Below are positions 17,567 to 26,076 of a stretch of DNA of 64,000 nt, one piece after another. The notes under the pieces were generated by a model that worked only from the letters and a program-made list of their open reading frames with translations, ran no database searches and was not told the origin of the DNA. The stretch spans positions 310,001 to 374,000 of the forward strand of contig NZ_FNII01000001.1 of NCBI RefSeq assembly GCF_900103865.1, in the 5' to 3' direction. Within the stretch, counting starts at the first letter, position 1. Each line of letters opens with the position of its first letter. The stretch is from Vreelandella arcis (GTDB lineage: Bacteria; Pseudomonadota; Gammaproteobacteria; Pseudomonadales; Halomonadaceae). Made by a program: the position numbers and the translations under genes.

Positions 17567-20506
17567 TTAAGGACTAACGATAACCTTGATGTCCGAGCCA
17601 GAGATGCTCTTGATATACGAGTAGCTCGTTCCCAAGACTGCAAGCTGCTCCTGCGACACCTTCCTTGCTGATATCGCAGGTTGCACGATCACAAATTTGA
17701 AGGTCAGCTCGTGGTCGTGGCATTTGTTGCGAAGTATCTCCAGCTGCTGAGGCGTGCCTTTCAGGATTCTATCGAAGTCATTGAGCAATGATTTCTGGTA
17801 GCGATCCATCAGTCGGTTGAAGAACTTATCAGCGGTGTGGACCCATTTTACCGATCTCGACGCCTGACCGCATACCTCGTATACGTCGGCAACGCGCGCC
17901 CCGGGTGCGGCCACGCCATTAGTCATCGGACAGAATTTGCAGTGGTAGAGGTCAATGTAGATGACGTCCTTGCTTTCTCGAATTGCCACTAGATCAGCGA
18001 TTTCGCCTTTACCGTCATCGTTGAAGACGATTGAGTAGTCATCAGCGATCTTTGCAAAGGTAAAGCCTTGTACAGAGTCCTCACGTCTCTCCGGACGCAT
18101 GGACTCTTGATGAATTTTCGTCGTTCCCCAATTCCAAGGTTCAAGCAAGCTGACAGGCAGTTTGACATCCATACTGTTGAGCGAGTAATGACGGTAGTTG
18201 CCCTGCACCATGGAGCCGTCGACCTTGAGTAATACAAGTGGTTCTGCATCTAGATAGGAATCTAGGGGCATTTCGTGTGGACAAAGAATCTTCGCACCCG
18301 GGCAGGAGGTCTTGTATCCGTCCTCCAGCAAATCGATAGCGATGGAAGTAAGGCGACGCTCCCCACCATCGTTACCTGCGATCAAGACGGGGATATACAA
18401 CGTCCGTGCGCCACTGTAATGGGGTTTACCAAGCTCGACATCGAGAAAGTTGAACGTCTCTCCCCGAAAATACAGCGAGATCCTTTGCTCGTTTTCAATC
18501 GCGATCGACTCAGGCCAGTCGGCGTAAAACAGGCCTTCTGGCCAGCAGCCCTTGATTTGGTCAACACGCATAACATTTTTGAGTACATCAGCAGGGTCGA
18601 TGGTGTTGTCATTGAGTTTGACCGACATGCGCTTGCACCACTCGATCCAGTAGTTGATCGGAGAGGAATTCATCTCCCAAATCTTGCCTTTGTGCGAGCA
18701 GCCCACGGTAGTTCGTTCTCCACCCCAAAAACCGGTAGCGAAGATGTTGGATTTTGTAGCATTGCCCTTTTCGATGTCGCTGATTACTTGATTTATATCG
18801 CGTCCCACATGCATCGTGAAGCGTAGGTCTTTCCGGGCGCGTGAAAGGCCGACGTTCTGCAGCTTCATCAGCTGAATGTCGTGGAGTGTACGGAAGGTCG
18901 GCTCACCATTGATGCGACGTGAGTCTCTGGCAACAAGATTGAGAAAGCGAGTTGCCTGAGTATCGTCACCTGAGGTGTGAACAAAGAGGGTTTCCTGCAT
19001 CTCGTTGTAGAAAGCGATATACAGATTCCAGTTGGTATCAATAATTTCTTCGGTCTGAGCCCACCCAACCAAAGTCTCTCGCCGGGTCACGGCAATGACT
19101 GTATCGGACTGATCGTTGATCGAAATGTACTGCAGTGTTTCCCTGCGCCCATTCAGGCCTTGCGCACGCTGTGGAGTCCAGTCTTTAGGGGAGACGCGAT
19201 ATGCTACAGCGCTAATTTTGGGATTCGGGTTCAGTCCAAAAATCACCTGGGCATCATCACCGTCGGCAAACTGCTCGTTAAAGTCCGCCTTCGCAATTTC
19301 CCGGCTGACTTTTTGCTCACTCACATCGCGAATGACTGCCCCCCAGTCAGCACTCTCTTTGTAAAGGGCTGCCATTTGGTGGTCGGTCTTCTGGTTAGCG
19401 ATGTTGGCCACAAACTTGGCATCACCCAGAGCCGCATCTACCCTAGTCAGCCGACCAATGAACTGAAGTGTTACGGCAGGGCTTTGGTGTTGATCGTGAA
19501 TGGCGGCAATTTTAAGCTCGGGCAGATCGAAGCCTTCGCCAAGCATATCTACACAGACGATGATCCGGTGTTTTTTCTTGACGATATCTGCCATCACTCT
19601 GGCTTGGTTTGGCACCTTGCTATGAATCAGAACTGGCGTCAGGTCAAGATACTGCTTGTAAATCTCAAACAAGTCTGTAGCCCGCTTGTGCGACTTGGCC
19701 CGAACTATCATCAAATGGTTATAACCTGTCTTGAGGTCAGCCCGGAGCAACTCAACAGCCTTATCTGCGATGGCCTGGTCCGACAGCTTGAGGTTATACT
19801 CCCGTACCGGATGGAATTCGATACCCTTGAAATAGCCATCAAGCTGCGCATCCCGGAGCGGGTAGTTGTAGATGATCTTGCCAGTCAAAGCCAAACCATC
19901 TTCCCGGAATGGCGTCGCAGTGAACTGAATGCAAGGTTTGCCCCTAAAGGCTATTTTGATTCGGTTCCAACTGGCTGCCACGACATGGTGAGCCTCATCA
20001 ATCATCAAGTGGCTGCACATGTTCACTAACGAATCCAAAGCGGTATTTTCGAATAGCAACAATGCCTGGGGAGTGGCCACAATGATGTTGGCAGTGGCCA
20101 ATTCAGCAACCTGCGCCTCCGACAGCTTCGAATCAATGGCAGCAATAATAGGATTGCGCGCCGTGTCCGATACTGCCCCGACTGTACGCAGCGTTTTCAT
20201 CTCAGCGCATTTGTTCACCAGTTGAGTTCTGAGGGCGTCTGACGGTACCAGGATCAGTGTACGACTCATTTTCGCGGCAATGATCAGCGCGAGCATTGTG
20301 TCGGTTTTCCCTGTGCCGGTGGGCATGACCACGGTAGCCGTAGCGGCGGGCTCGACCACCAGATGACCAAGGGTCGCGTAAAGTGCGGCTAGCTGTGGCT
20401 TTCGTAGACCAGACGTATTGGTCTTAGGGTCGTCCAATCTAAAATTGAATAGATGGTTTTGCCAGCTTTGGTAAACATCCGAATGCGTTATTACTAAGTC
20501 GTCCAT
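17567..20506 (-). CDS. SF2 DEAD/DEAH helicase with probable C-terminal nuclease domain
   Basis: A 979-aa cytoplasmic protein. The helicase core shows motif I MPTGTGKT (61-68), motif II DEAH (170-173), motif III FTATPF (about 195), IVCVDMLGEGFDLPEL (motif V region) and QFIGRLTRVD (motif VI). A long middle part of unknown fold follows. Near the C-terminus, GEIADLVAIRE, then IYIDLYHCKF (about 835-856) and GARVADVYEVCGQA look like a restriction-type nuclease core in which D and the HxK stand for the PD-(D/E)xK residues; this is my inference. Such helicase-nuclease fusions are common in antiphage loci. It stands among defence genes. I cannot match it to a named system with confidence. Confidence 0.75.
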   Translation of the reverse strand: MDDLVITHSDVYQSWQNHLFNFRLDDPKTNTSGLRKPQLAALYATLGHLVVEPAATATVVMPTGTGKTDTMLALIIAAKMSRTLILVPSDALRTQLVNKCAEMKTLRTVGAVSDTARNPIIAAIDSKLSEAQVAELATANIIVATPQALLLFENTALDSLVNMCSHLMIDEAHHVVAASWNRIKIAFRGKPCIQFTATPFREDGLALTGKIIYNYPLRDAQLDGYFKGIEFHPVREYNLKLSDQAIADKAVELLRADLKTGYNHLMIVRAKSHKRATDLFEIYKQYLDLTPVLIHSKVPNQARVMADIVKKKHRIIVCVDMLGEGFDLPELKIAAIHDQHQSPAVTLQFIGRLTRVDAALGDAKFVANIANQKTDHQMAALYKESADWGAVIRDVSEQKVSREIAKADFNEQFADGDDAQVIFGLNPNPKISAVAYRVSPKDWTPQRAQGLNGRRETLQYISINDQSDTVIAVTRRETLVGWAQTEEIIDTNWNLYIAFYNEMQETLFVHTSGDDTQATRFLNLVARDSRRINGEPTFRTLHDIQLMKLQNVGLSRARKDLRFTMHVGRDINQVISDIEKGNATKSNIFATGFWGGERTTVGCSHKGKIWEMNSSPINYWIEWCKRMSVKLNDNTIDPADVLKNVMRVDQIKGCWPEGLFYADWPESIAIENEQRISLYFRGETFNFLDVELGKPHYSGARTLYIPVLIAGNDGGERRLTSIAIDLLEDGYKTSCPGAKILCPHEMPLDSYLDAEPLVLLKVDGSMVQGNYRHYSLNSMDVKLPVSLLEPWNWGTTKIHQESMRPERREDSVQGFTFAKIADDYSIVFNDDGKGEIADLVAIRESKDVIYIDLYHCKFCPMTNGVAAPGARVADVYEVCGQASRSVKWVHTADKFFNRLMDRYQKSLLNDFDRILKGTPQQLEILRNKCHDHELTFKFVIVQPAISARKVSQEQLAVLGTSYSYIKSISGSDIKVIVSP

Positions 20507-20698
20507 GGCGATTACCTGAGAACAGAAAGGATTTCTTTGCTAGGTGGCGCAATGCCCCTTGCACATGACTTTACCTGCGTAGGCATAAGAACAAGACCAG
20601 TCGAGCCCGGACGCGGGATTGTTGAACTTATATGTCCGCTTCTGCCGAGATGTCCGCTCAGGTCGTCAGTTGTCGCTTTGCAACAATGCATGGTGCGA
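20507..20698. other. Gap upstream of the helicase gene
   Basis: About 190 bp. A minus-strand frame (20512-20742, ending TQVKSCARGIAPPSKEILSVLR) is open across it, but it overlaps the neighbouring gene and has poor coding character, so I do not call it. The helicase promoter probably lies here. Confidence 0.3.
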
Positions 20699-21034
20699 CT
20701 ATCTATCTGCTGTCTTGCTATCTTGATCACGGAAATAGTCATCGGTAGCCACTAGGCCCAAGATGCCATCTGCTTTCATTACCTCAGCACAGCCATCTTC
20801 GCTGAATAAGTTTTGCACACGACGTTCCTGCTTAAAGTAAGCCAAGGTGCTGAAGAAACAGCTTTCACACAGATGCAATTCGTAACGCTCTCCATCGTGT
20901 TGAGACCCATAGCCCCACTGTGCTTGAAGTGTGGCAAATTCAAGCCCTTCATCCGCTACGCGGGTTGAGGAAAGGCATACATCACAAACCACATCGGTGA
21001 CGGCATCAATTTCTACTTTTTCGATAACTTTCAT
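20699..21034 (-). CDS. Small zinc-ribbon-like protein of unknown function
   Basis: A 111-aa protein with two cysteine pairs, CDVC at about 17-20 and LCESCFFSTL at about 56, spaced as in a zinc ribbon. Between them is an aromatic stretch FATLQAQWGYGSQHDGERYELH. No signal peptide or membrane helix. Proteins of this kind recur as hypothetical genes in variable regions of gammaproteobacteria. It is divergently arranged with the restriction-subunit scrap and lies between a helicase-nuclease gene and a DRT-type reverse transcriptase, so a role in the island's defence functions is possible, but I see no direct evidence. Confidence 0.55.
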   Translation of the reverse strand: MKVIEKVEIDAVTDVVCDVCLSSTRVADEGLEFATLQAQWGYGSQHDGERYELHLCESCFFSTLAYFKQERRVQNLFSEDGCAEVMKADGILGLVATDDYFRDQDSKTADR

Positions 21035-21083
21035 TTTTCCCTCCCAAGGCCCATCACCTTAGTTTACGTCAGCCTAGCACGGG

Positions 21084-21296
21084 ATGCTTAAGTCGGCTGA
21101 GTATCGTAAGCTTGAGCTTTCAACGCCCACCCCGCTTGAAGAGCAGACAAGGATCGTCCAAAAAGTTGATGAACTTATGGCCCATTGCAACCAGCTCAAA
21201 GAACGCCTGAACCAAGATAGAGAAACCCACTGCCAGCTAGCGGGGGCGGTGGTGGGGCAAGGACTCTGCGAAGGAGACCGTGATGCCGGTTTTTGA
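21084..21296 (+). pseudogene. C-terminal scrap of a type I restriction specificity subunit (hsdS)
   Basis: The 70-residue frame reads STPTPLEEQTRIVQKVDELM and then AHCNQLKERLNQ, the conserved segment and coiled coil at the end of HsdS subunits (PPLxEQxRIVxKVDELMxxCDxLK). The two target-recognition domains are missing, and a stop lies just upstream in frame. Its stop codon overlaps the start of the reverse-transcriptase gene by 14 bp, so the latter's ribosome site is embedded in this remnant. No hsdR or hsdM is present in the window. Confidence 0.8.
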
Positions 21297-24200
21297 TAAA
21301 AGGTACGACAAGCTTGTTCTGAATGACGATTGCCTCACAGATCCACTGCTCATGGCGCTTGCGTGGAAGAAGGCCCATGACTATATCCGCACAGCGAACT
21401 GGTATGCAGATAACTTCGAGCTCGATGTGTCCTCCATCGACTTACCGAACCGCTGTAGTGAATGGGTTGAAGCCATTAAGAGTGAATTGGTATTCAGGCC
21501 CCTTGAACTCGTTCCTGCACCAAAAACCCATTCATGGGAGTTCGTTGATCACATCGACTCTGCGGGGGGCGCTGATTACAAGCTGATTTGGCAGCCCAAG
21601 AAATCAGGCGAGGAAGCTAAGAGAGCCGACAATAAACAGAAGGATGAGGATAAAGAATTCCTGAAGCTAAGACCTTTGGCCCACATAGGCATCCGTGAAC
21701 AGACAATTATGACGCTCGTTATGATGTGCCTCGCGGACGAAGTGGAAACCAAGCAGGGTGACCCATCAACTGAATACAAGAAGGCCCATGAAAAAGGCGT
21801 TGTCAGCTACGGCAACCGACTCTATTGCCGATACGAAGCTGACAAAGCTGAACACAGCTACGGTGCAACTACCACTTACAGTAAGTATTTTACTGACTAT
21901 CGTAAATTCCTCGAACGGCCTTATCACTTTGCTAGAAAAGTGCTGCAAGAAAAGTCAGAAGAGGAAGAGGTATATCTACTTGAGCTCGACTTATCTCAGT
22001 TTTTCGATCGTATCGACCGGCAGATACTGATAGACAAAATTAAGGAGCTGGCGCGAGAGCAAGGGTCTATTAAAGAAATCGATGAGGCGACTTTAGGTAA
22101 CGTCCTTAGAGCTTTTAAAGATTGGGACTGGTCGTCATTGGCTAAAGCCACCTTCGGAGAAGTGTGCTTCTCCGAAGGTGTACCGATAGCCCCATTAGGA
22201 TTGCCTCAAGGATTGGTTGCATCGGGCTTTCTAGCAAATATCTATATGGCTAATTTTGATGAGCATATGAAGGGCTTAATAGGAAATGTTATTAGTGATG
22301 AAGGTGACATAAGACTCGTTGATTACTGCCGCTATGTTGATGATATGCGCCTTGTACTGATAGGGCCTAATCGGGAAAAGCTGGAAGAAAAGATTTCAGT
22401 AGATAGCTTAAAAGCTAATAATCATTTGGACGTTATTAAGTTAGCAATAATAGACAATATAGAATCTGAGCTAAATTACCTGAACCTTGAGGCTAATAAA
22501 AAGAAAACTAAGGTTGAAATTTTCAGAGGTAAATCTATTGGTATCTCTCAGACGCTAGAAGATATTCAAACCAATGTGTCAGGCCCAGTATCACACGAGG
22601 ATGTGGAGATTCATCTTGGACAACTGGAATCGCTACTCGCCTTATCGAGTGGAACCTCAGAGGATCAAAGCAACGGCTCAGGACGATTCAATCGGCTGGC
22701 TGCAATAGAAAAAGATATCTTTGATATTCGTGAAGACACACTTAAAAGATTCGCAGCAAACAAAATATCAAGACTTTTAAATAATATTCGTCATTTCACA
22801 TCCCGTGAGATCGATGAAAACGGCCACACAATACCCGGAGAGTGGGACTACTTGCAGGAAAGACTCGGTCGGCGTTTGGTCGCCTGCTGGAGCCGCGACC
22901 CCGCACTGGCTTTATTGCTCAAGAAAGGTCTTGAGCTGTATCCAGGGACTAAACTGCTTGAGCCGGTATTAGAACAAATTGGTTACCTACAAAACCTACC
23001 CCACACTTCCTCCCTTGAGATATCTGAGCAACAAGCAATTAAGCAAGCCGCCATTGGAAATTATTGCCTCGCAGAAATTTTCAGGCATGCAGCTACTGTT
23101 ATTCATCGGAAAGACAGACAGGCAATTCCAGCTCATGCCGATGTTGATGGTTTTTTTGAACGACTGCAAACTTCGGCGATAGCTATTACTAGCGTTACGA
23201 AAACCCTAAGCACCTCAAACGGTTCGGAAGAAGATGTAGCTTCTGCTTCATCTGAAAAGAGTAACTCTAAAAGGTTTGACTTTCTGGCTGCTCAAGCTCG
23301 ATTCCTGTTGTTAGTGCGACTTGATACAACACTCGAAACTAGCTCTGGCTGTTCATTTCACGACTATATTTTTAAGCTTGCTAAAGGTTTCCGGAATATC
23401 ACCCTCCCTAATGATTTGGTAACACGAGATATCTCAGCAGGGATCCTCATTGCCAGTCAGCTAATAGGAGATGCGAAGCCGCTTCTCCGAGCATCTGCAA
23501 GCTTGTTGGAGAAGCTGGAAGATGCGAAAAAGGTATTGGAGCTAATAGCCATTCAGGATGCAGAGCTGTTCCGTTCTCTTATTCTCCATGCCCGGCCTTT
23601 GAGGTATAAATGGCTTGATGAAATCGGGGTGCCTGAGCTGGTTGAAAAGCTCTATATCGGCATCCGACCGTCAGCCAAACCACTTGTAGAAATTAAATCT
23701 GCCACACCGCTATACAAACTTATCTCGCGACCGGACAACCCTTTTGATAATGAGATAATGGCGCTAAAACTGATGCAGGCGCTGCTTGATGAAAAGAAAA
23801 ATGCCGACTTTCAAAAAGCCGAGCGGAGCGACGTTATCGACTTAGCAAAGACAAAAGTAATATTTGAAAAATTTTCAGCTCCACCTACCTACGAAGTTTT
23901 TGACTCTGCCCTGTTGATTGAGATCGAATTCAATTCGACACTTACAGAGGCTACAAAGCATTTATATTCTGAGCATGACGATACCTTTGTTCTTCAACGC
24001 ATAGCTCTCTGTCTTCGTGCCGTACTAGCAGGCTCTGGTGATCCTACAGGTTTTGGGCAAACCATTTCACCGAAAACAGGTTACCGTGGCCTCAAGTCAA
24101 CTCAGTACAAAAGGCAAATTGGCCTGCTGACCACGCCAGAGTCTTTAGCGGGTGAAGCCGCTCAGTTCTCCGGCTGGCTTACCACTTTGTTATCAAAAAT

Positions 24201-25257
24201 GCTCAAGTGGCCCGGTATCCGTATTAATGACCATGGGTACCCTTGGCCGACTGAACTAACCGTTGAAAATGTTAGAACGTTAGTTGAAAAGCGGCTCGCC
24301 AAACTCAAAGAATGTTACTGCCAGCAATCCGGCATGCCAGGTCTTCCTGAGCTCATTTCACCCGATTGGAACCCCTCTAAAAGTAGCTTGGTTGTAGCCA
24401 TGGTTCAAACGAAGATGCCACTACAAAAGAACTTTGTTGAGCATGGCCTATATTTAGACGCTCCCGAGTTTAGGGTAAAACATCGGAAACATCTGGCACG
24501 AGTTGCAAAACTCGTAACCAAGCATATCGAGGCCCAGCATATTGAGAAGCCAACCAATGGTGAGCGGGAACAAAACATTGATCTAATCATATTACCTGAG
24601 TTGGCTGTTCATGAAGATGACATGGACATCCTGATTCACCTTTCCCGAAAAACCCATGCGATTGTTGTCGCGGGGCTTGGATTTATTAATCAGTCAAATG
24701 TGAAGGGCCCAAATAATTGTGCCGTCTGGGTAGTACCCAGAAAACACAATGGGAACAAGAACGAAATCCGAAGACTGCAGGGAAAGCACCACATGACTGC
24801 ATCTGAAACAAAGATGAAAGTTCAACCGTGGCGCCCATATCAGCTCATGCTAGAGCTTGCACATCCAGCTTTTCCAACTGCCCCAGGCTTTACACTCACG
24901 GCTGCCATCTGTTTCGATTCCACAGATATAGCGCTGAGTGCAGACCTGCGTGACAAATCCCACGCTCTTATGATTCCGGCACTCAATCGTGATGTGAATA
25001 CCTTTGATTCAATGGTTGAGGCGCTTCACTACCACATGTACCAGCATGTTGTTCTGGTAAATACCGGCGAATACGGTGGCTCCTACGCCATGGCACCCTA
25101 TAACGAACGATACGATCGATTGATTGCACATTCGAGTGGCAATGACCAAGTGACAATTAATACCTTCAAGATGAATATGTTTGATTTTAGACGTGACGGC
25201 GTTGGCGTGAGCATGCAATCAGGTATTAAGCAGAAAGCCGCGCCAGCAGGGATTTAG
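21283..25257 (+). CDS. Reverse transcriptase-nitrilase fusion, DRT type 1 (UG1) antiphage protein
   Basis: A 1324-aa protein. The N-terminal third is a reverse transcriptase: ELDLSQFFDRID (motif A, about 233), LPQGLVASGFLANIYM (motif B, about 307) and the palm YVDD (CRYVDDMRLVL, about 350). A long helical middle follows. From about residue 1030 there is a nitrilase/C-N hydrolase domain with the Glu of ILPELAVHE (about 1104), the Lys of QGKHHMTASE (about 1167) and the Cys of AAICFDS (about 1210), the complete Glu-Lys-Cys triad. RT plus C-terminal nitrilase defines the UG1/DRT1 class of defence reverse transcriptases. I chose the ATG at 21283, six bases after AAGGAG, over the GTG at 21280. Base composition is lower in GC than the backbone. 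Confidence 0.9.
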   Translation: MPVFDKRYDKLVLNDDCLTDPLLMALAWKKAHDYIRTANWYADNFELDVSSIDLPNRCSEWVEAIKSELVFRPLELVPAPKTHSWEFVDHIDSAGGADYKLIWQPKKSGEEAKRADNKQKDEDKEFLKLRPLAHIGIREQTIMTLVMMCLADEVETKQGDPSTEYKKAHEKGVVSYGNRLYCRYEADKAEHSYGATTTYSKYFTDYRKFLERPYHFARKVLQEKSEEEEVYLLELDLSQFFDRIDRQILIDKIKELAREQGSIKEIDEATLGNVLRAFKDWDWSSLAKATFGEVCFSEGVPIAPLGLPQGLVASGFLANIYMANFDEHMKGLIGNVISDEGDIRLVDYCRYVDDMRLVLIGPNREKLEEKISVDSLKANNHLDVIKLAIIDNIESELNYLNLEANKKKTKVEIFRGKSIGISQTLEDIQTNVSGPVSHEDVEIHLGQLESLLALSSGTSEDQSNGSGRFNRLAAIEKDIFDIREDTLKRFAANKISRLLNNIRHFTSREIDENGHTIPGEWDYLQERLGRRLVACWSRDPALALLLKKGLELYPGTKLLEPVLEQIGYLQNLPHTSSLEISEQQAIKQAAIGNYCLAEIFRHAATVIHRKDRQAIPAHADVDGFFERLQTSAIAITSVTKTLSTSNGSEEDVASASSEKSNSKRFDFLAAQARFLLLVRLDTTLETSSGCSFHDYIFKLAKGFRNITLPNDLVTRDISAGILIASQLIGDAKPLLRASASLLEKLEDAKKVLELIAIQDAELFRSLILHARPLRYKWLDEIGVPELVEKLYIGIRPSAKPLVEIKSATPLYKLISRPDNPFDNEIMALKLMQALLDEKKNADFQKAERSDVIDLAKTKVIFEKFSAPPTYEVFDSALLIEIEFNSTLTEATKHLYSEHDDTFVLQRIALCLRAVLAGSGDPTGFGQTISPKTGYRGLKSTQYKRQIGLLTTPESLAGEAAQFSGWLTTLLSKMLKWPGIRINDHGYPWPTELTVENVRTLVEKRLAKLKECYCQQSGMPGLPELISPDWNPSKSSLVVAMVQTKMPLQKNFVEHGLYLDAPEFRVKHRKHLARVAKLVTKHIEAQHIEKPTNGEREQNIDLIILPELAVHEDDMDILIHLSRKTHAIVVAGLGFINQSNVKGPNNCAVWVVPRKHNGNKNEIRRLQGKHHMTASETKMKVQPWRPYQLMLELAHPAFPTAPGFTLTAAICFDSTDIALSADLRDKSHALMIPALNRDVNTFDSMVEALHYHMYQHVVLVNTGEYGGSYAMAPYNERYDRLIAHSSGNDQVTINTFKMNMFDFRRDGVGVSMQSGIKQKAAPAGI

Positions 25258-25425
25258 GTCAAATTTAAAAATCTGTCCAATGAGACCGCCTCCCTATCAA
25301 ACTTCAAATTATAAGCAGTTTGCCGATTCGTAGTAAGCTTCTCAATTGTTATCGGTTTCACGGGCTCGTTAAAGAAATTAGGCTTCTTTTCTTCAATTAG
25401 TTGAGATAAGTGGCATCTTAGTATG
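25258..25425 (-). pseudogene. Possible 3' remnant of an unknown gene
   Basis: A minus-strand frame without a start codon reads CHLSQLIEEKKPNFFNEPVK, then PITIEKLTTNRQTAYNLKFD, up to a stop at the end of the reverse-transcriptase gene. It has plausible amino-acid composition but no match I recognise. It may be the tail of a gene truncated when the XRE-integrase module arrived. Confidence 0.25.
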
Positions 25426-25439
25426 AACTACTCCATTGT

Positions 25440-25685
25440 TTATGCAGTTGGTTCAGACTTATCGGGTGTAGGGACGTATTCGATGATGTCTGCGACGTTG
25501 CATTCAAAATACTCGCAAAGCCGGTCTACGTTTTCAGTCCCGGTGTTATAGCCACGCTGATTAGCGATTTTTGATAGTGTCGTCCTATGGATACCTGTGG
25601 CTTGCGACACTTCATCAAGCGTAACCCGCCGGTTTTCTTGAAAACCTTTCTCTGCGAGCAGCTCTTTTAAGCGAAATCGAATCAT
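25440..25685 (-). CDS. XRE-family transcriptional regulator (Cro/CI type)
   Basis: An 81-aa HTH protein from the ATG at 25685 (MIRFRLKELLAEKGF). The helix-turn-helix is VTLDEVSQATGIHRTTLSKIA (about residues 18-38), followed by NVDRLCEYFECNVADIIEYV, the usual Cro/CI-like tail. Upstream codons in the same frame are unlikely to be used. It is divergent from the excisionase-integrase pair; a repeated GCTACA half-site in the shared promoter region is a likely binding site. It probably represses the integration module. Confidence 0.85.
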   Translation of the reverse strand: MIRFRLKELLAEKGFQENRRVTLDEVSQATGIHRTTLSKIANQRGYNTGTENVDRLCEYFECNVADIIEYVPTPDKSEPTA

Positions 25686-25770
25686 GGCTGTGCCCTTTTT
25701 TAACTGACCGCATCCTAACAAATATTTCGTTCCCCCGCATCTTATGTTGAGCAGAAGCTACAAAAGTCGC

Positions 25771-25816
25771 TTGACAGCATCTTTCTGATGTCTATTATGT
25801 AGCGTGTAAGCTACAT
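25771..25816 (+). promoter_or_regulatory. Sigma-70 promoter and palindromic operator of the excisionase-integrase operon
   Basis: TTGACA at 25771-25776, a 16-bp spacer and TATTAT at 25793-25798 form a strong promoter. ATGTAGC (25797-25803) and GCTACAT (25810-25816) are a perfect inverted repeat covering the end of the -10 box and the start site. A further GCTACA copy lies at 25758-25763, upstream of the -35 box. Confidence 0.7.
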
Positions 25817-25839
25817 AAAGCCACTAAAGAGGACATAAG

Positions 25840-26076
25840 ATGTCTATTCACTACTTAACAACGGGTGAGCTTGCTGAGCGTATCAAATACGATGCGCGCA
25901 CCATTCGTGAGTGCTTAAAAGACGACGTGTTGCTGGAAGGTATTCACTACATCCGCCCATTTGGCGGCCGCAAGATTCTATATCTGTGGGAGCCCATCGA
26001 GCGTGATATGCAACTGCATTCGCAAGAGGAAAGCATCGGTGTACCGATGGCGGGAGGAGGTGTGTGTCATGGGTAA
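25840..26076 (+). CDS. Excisionase-like helix-turn-helix protein
   Basis: A 78-aa protein with a winged-helix/MerR-like start: YLTTGELAERIKYDARTIRE (HTH, residues 5-24), then LLEGIHYIRPFGGRKILYLWEP (wing). Small proteins of this form upstream of an integrase act as excisionases or recombination directionality factors. Its end overlaps the integrase start by eight bases and it follows a strong regulated promoter. Function as excisionase is inferred from size, fold and position. Confidence 0.75.
   Translation: MSIHYLTTGELAERIKYDARTIRECLKDDVLLEGIHYIRPFGGRKILYLWEPIERDMQLHSQEESIGVPMAGGGVCHG

Noticed and set aside
18977..20029. 350-codon plus-strand frame opposite the helicase gene
   Set aside because: Antisense to a helicase with all motifs; no ribosome site or domain.
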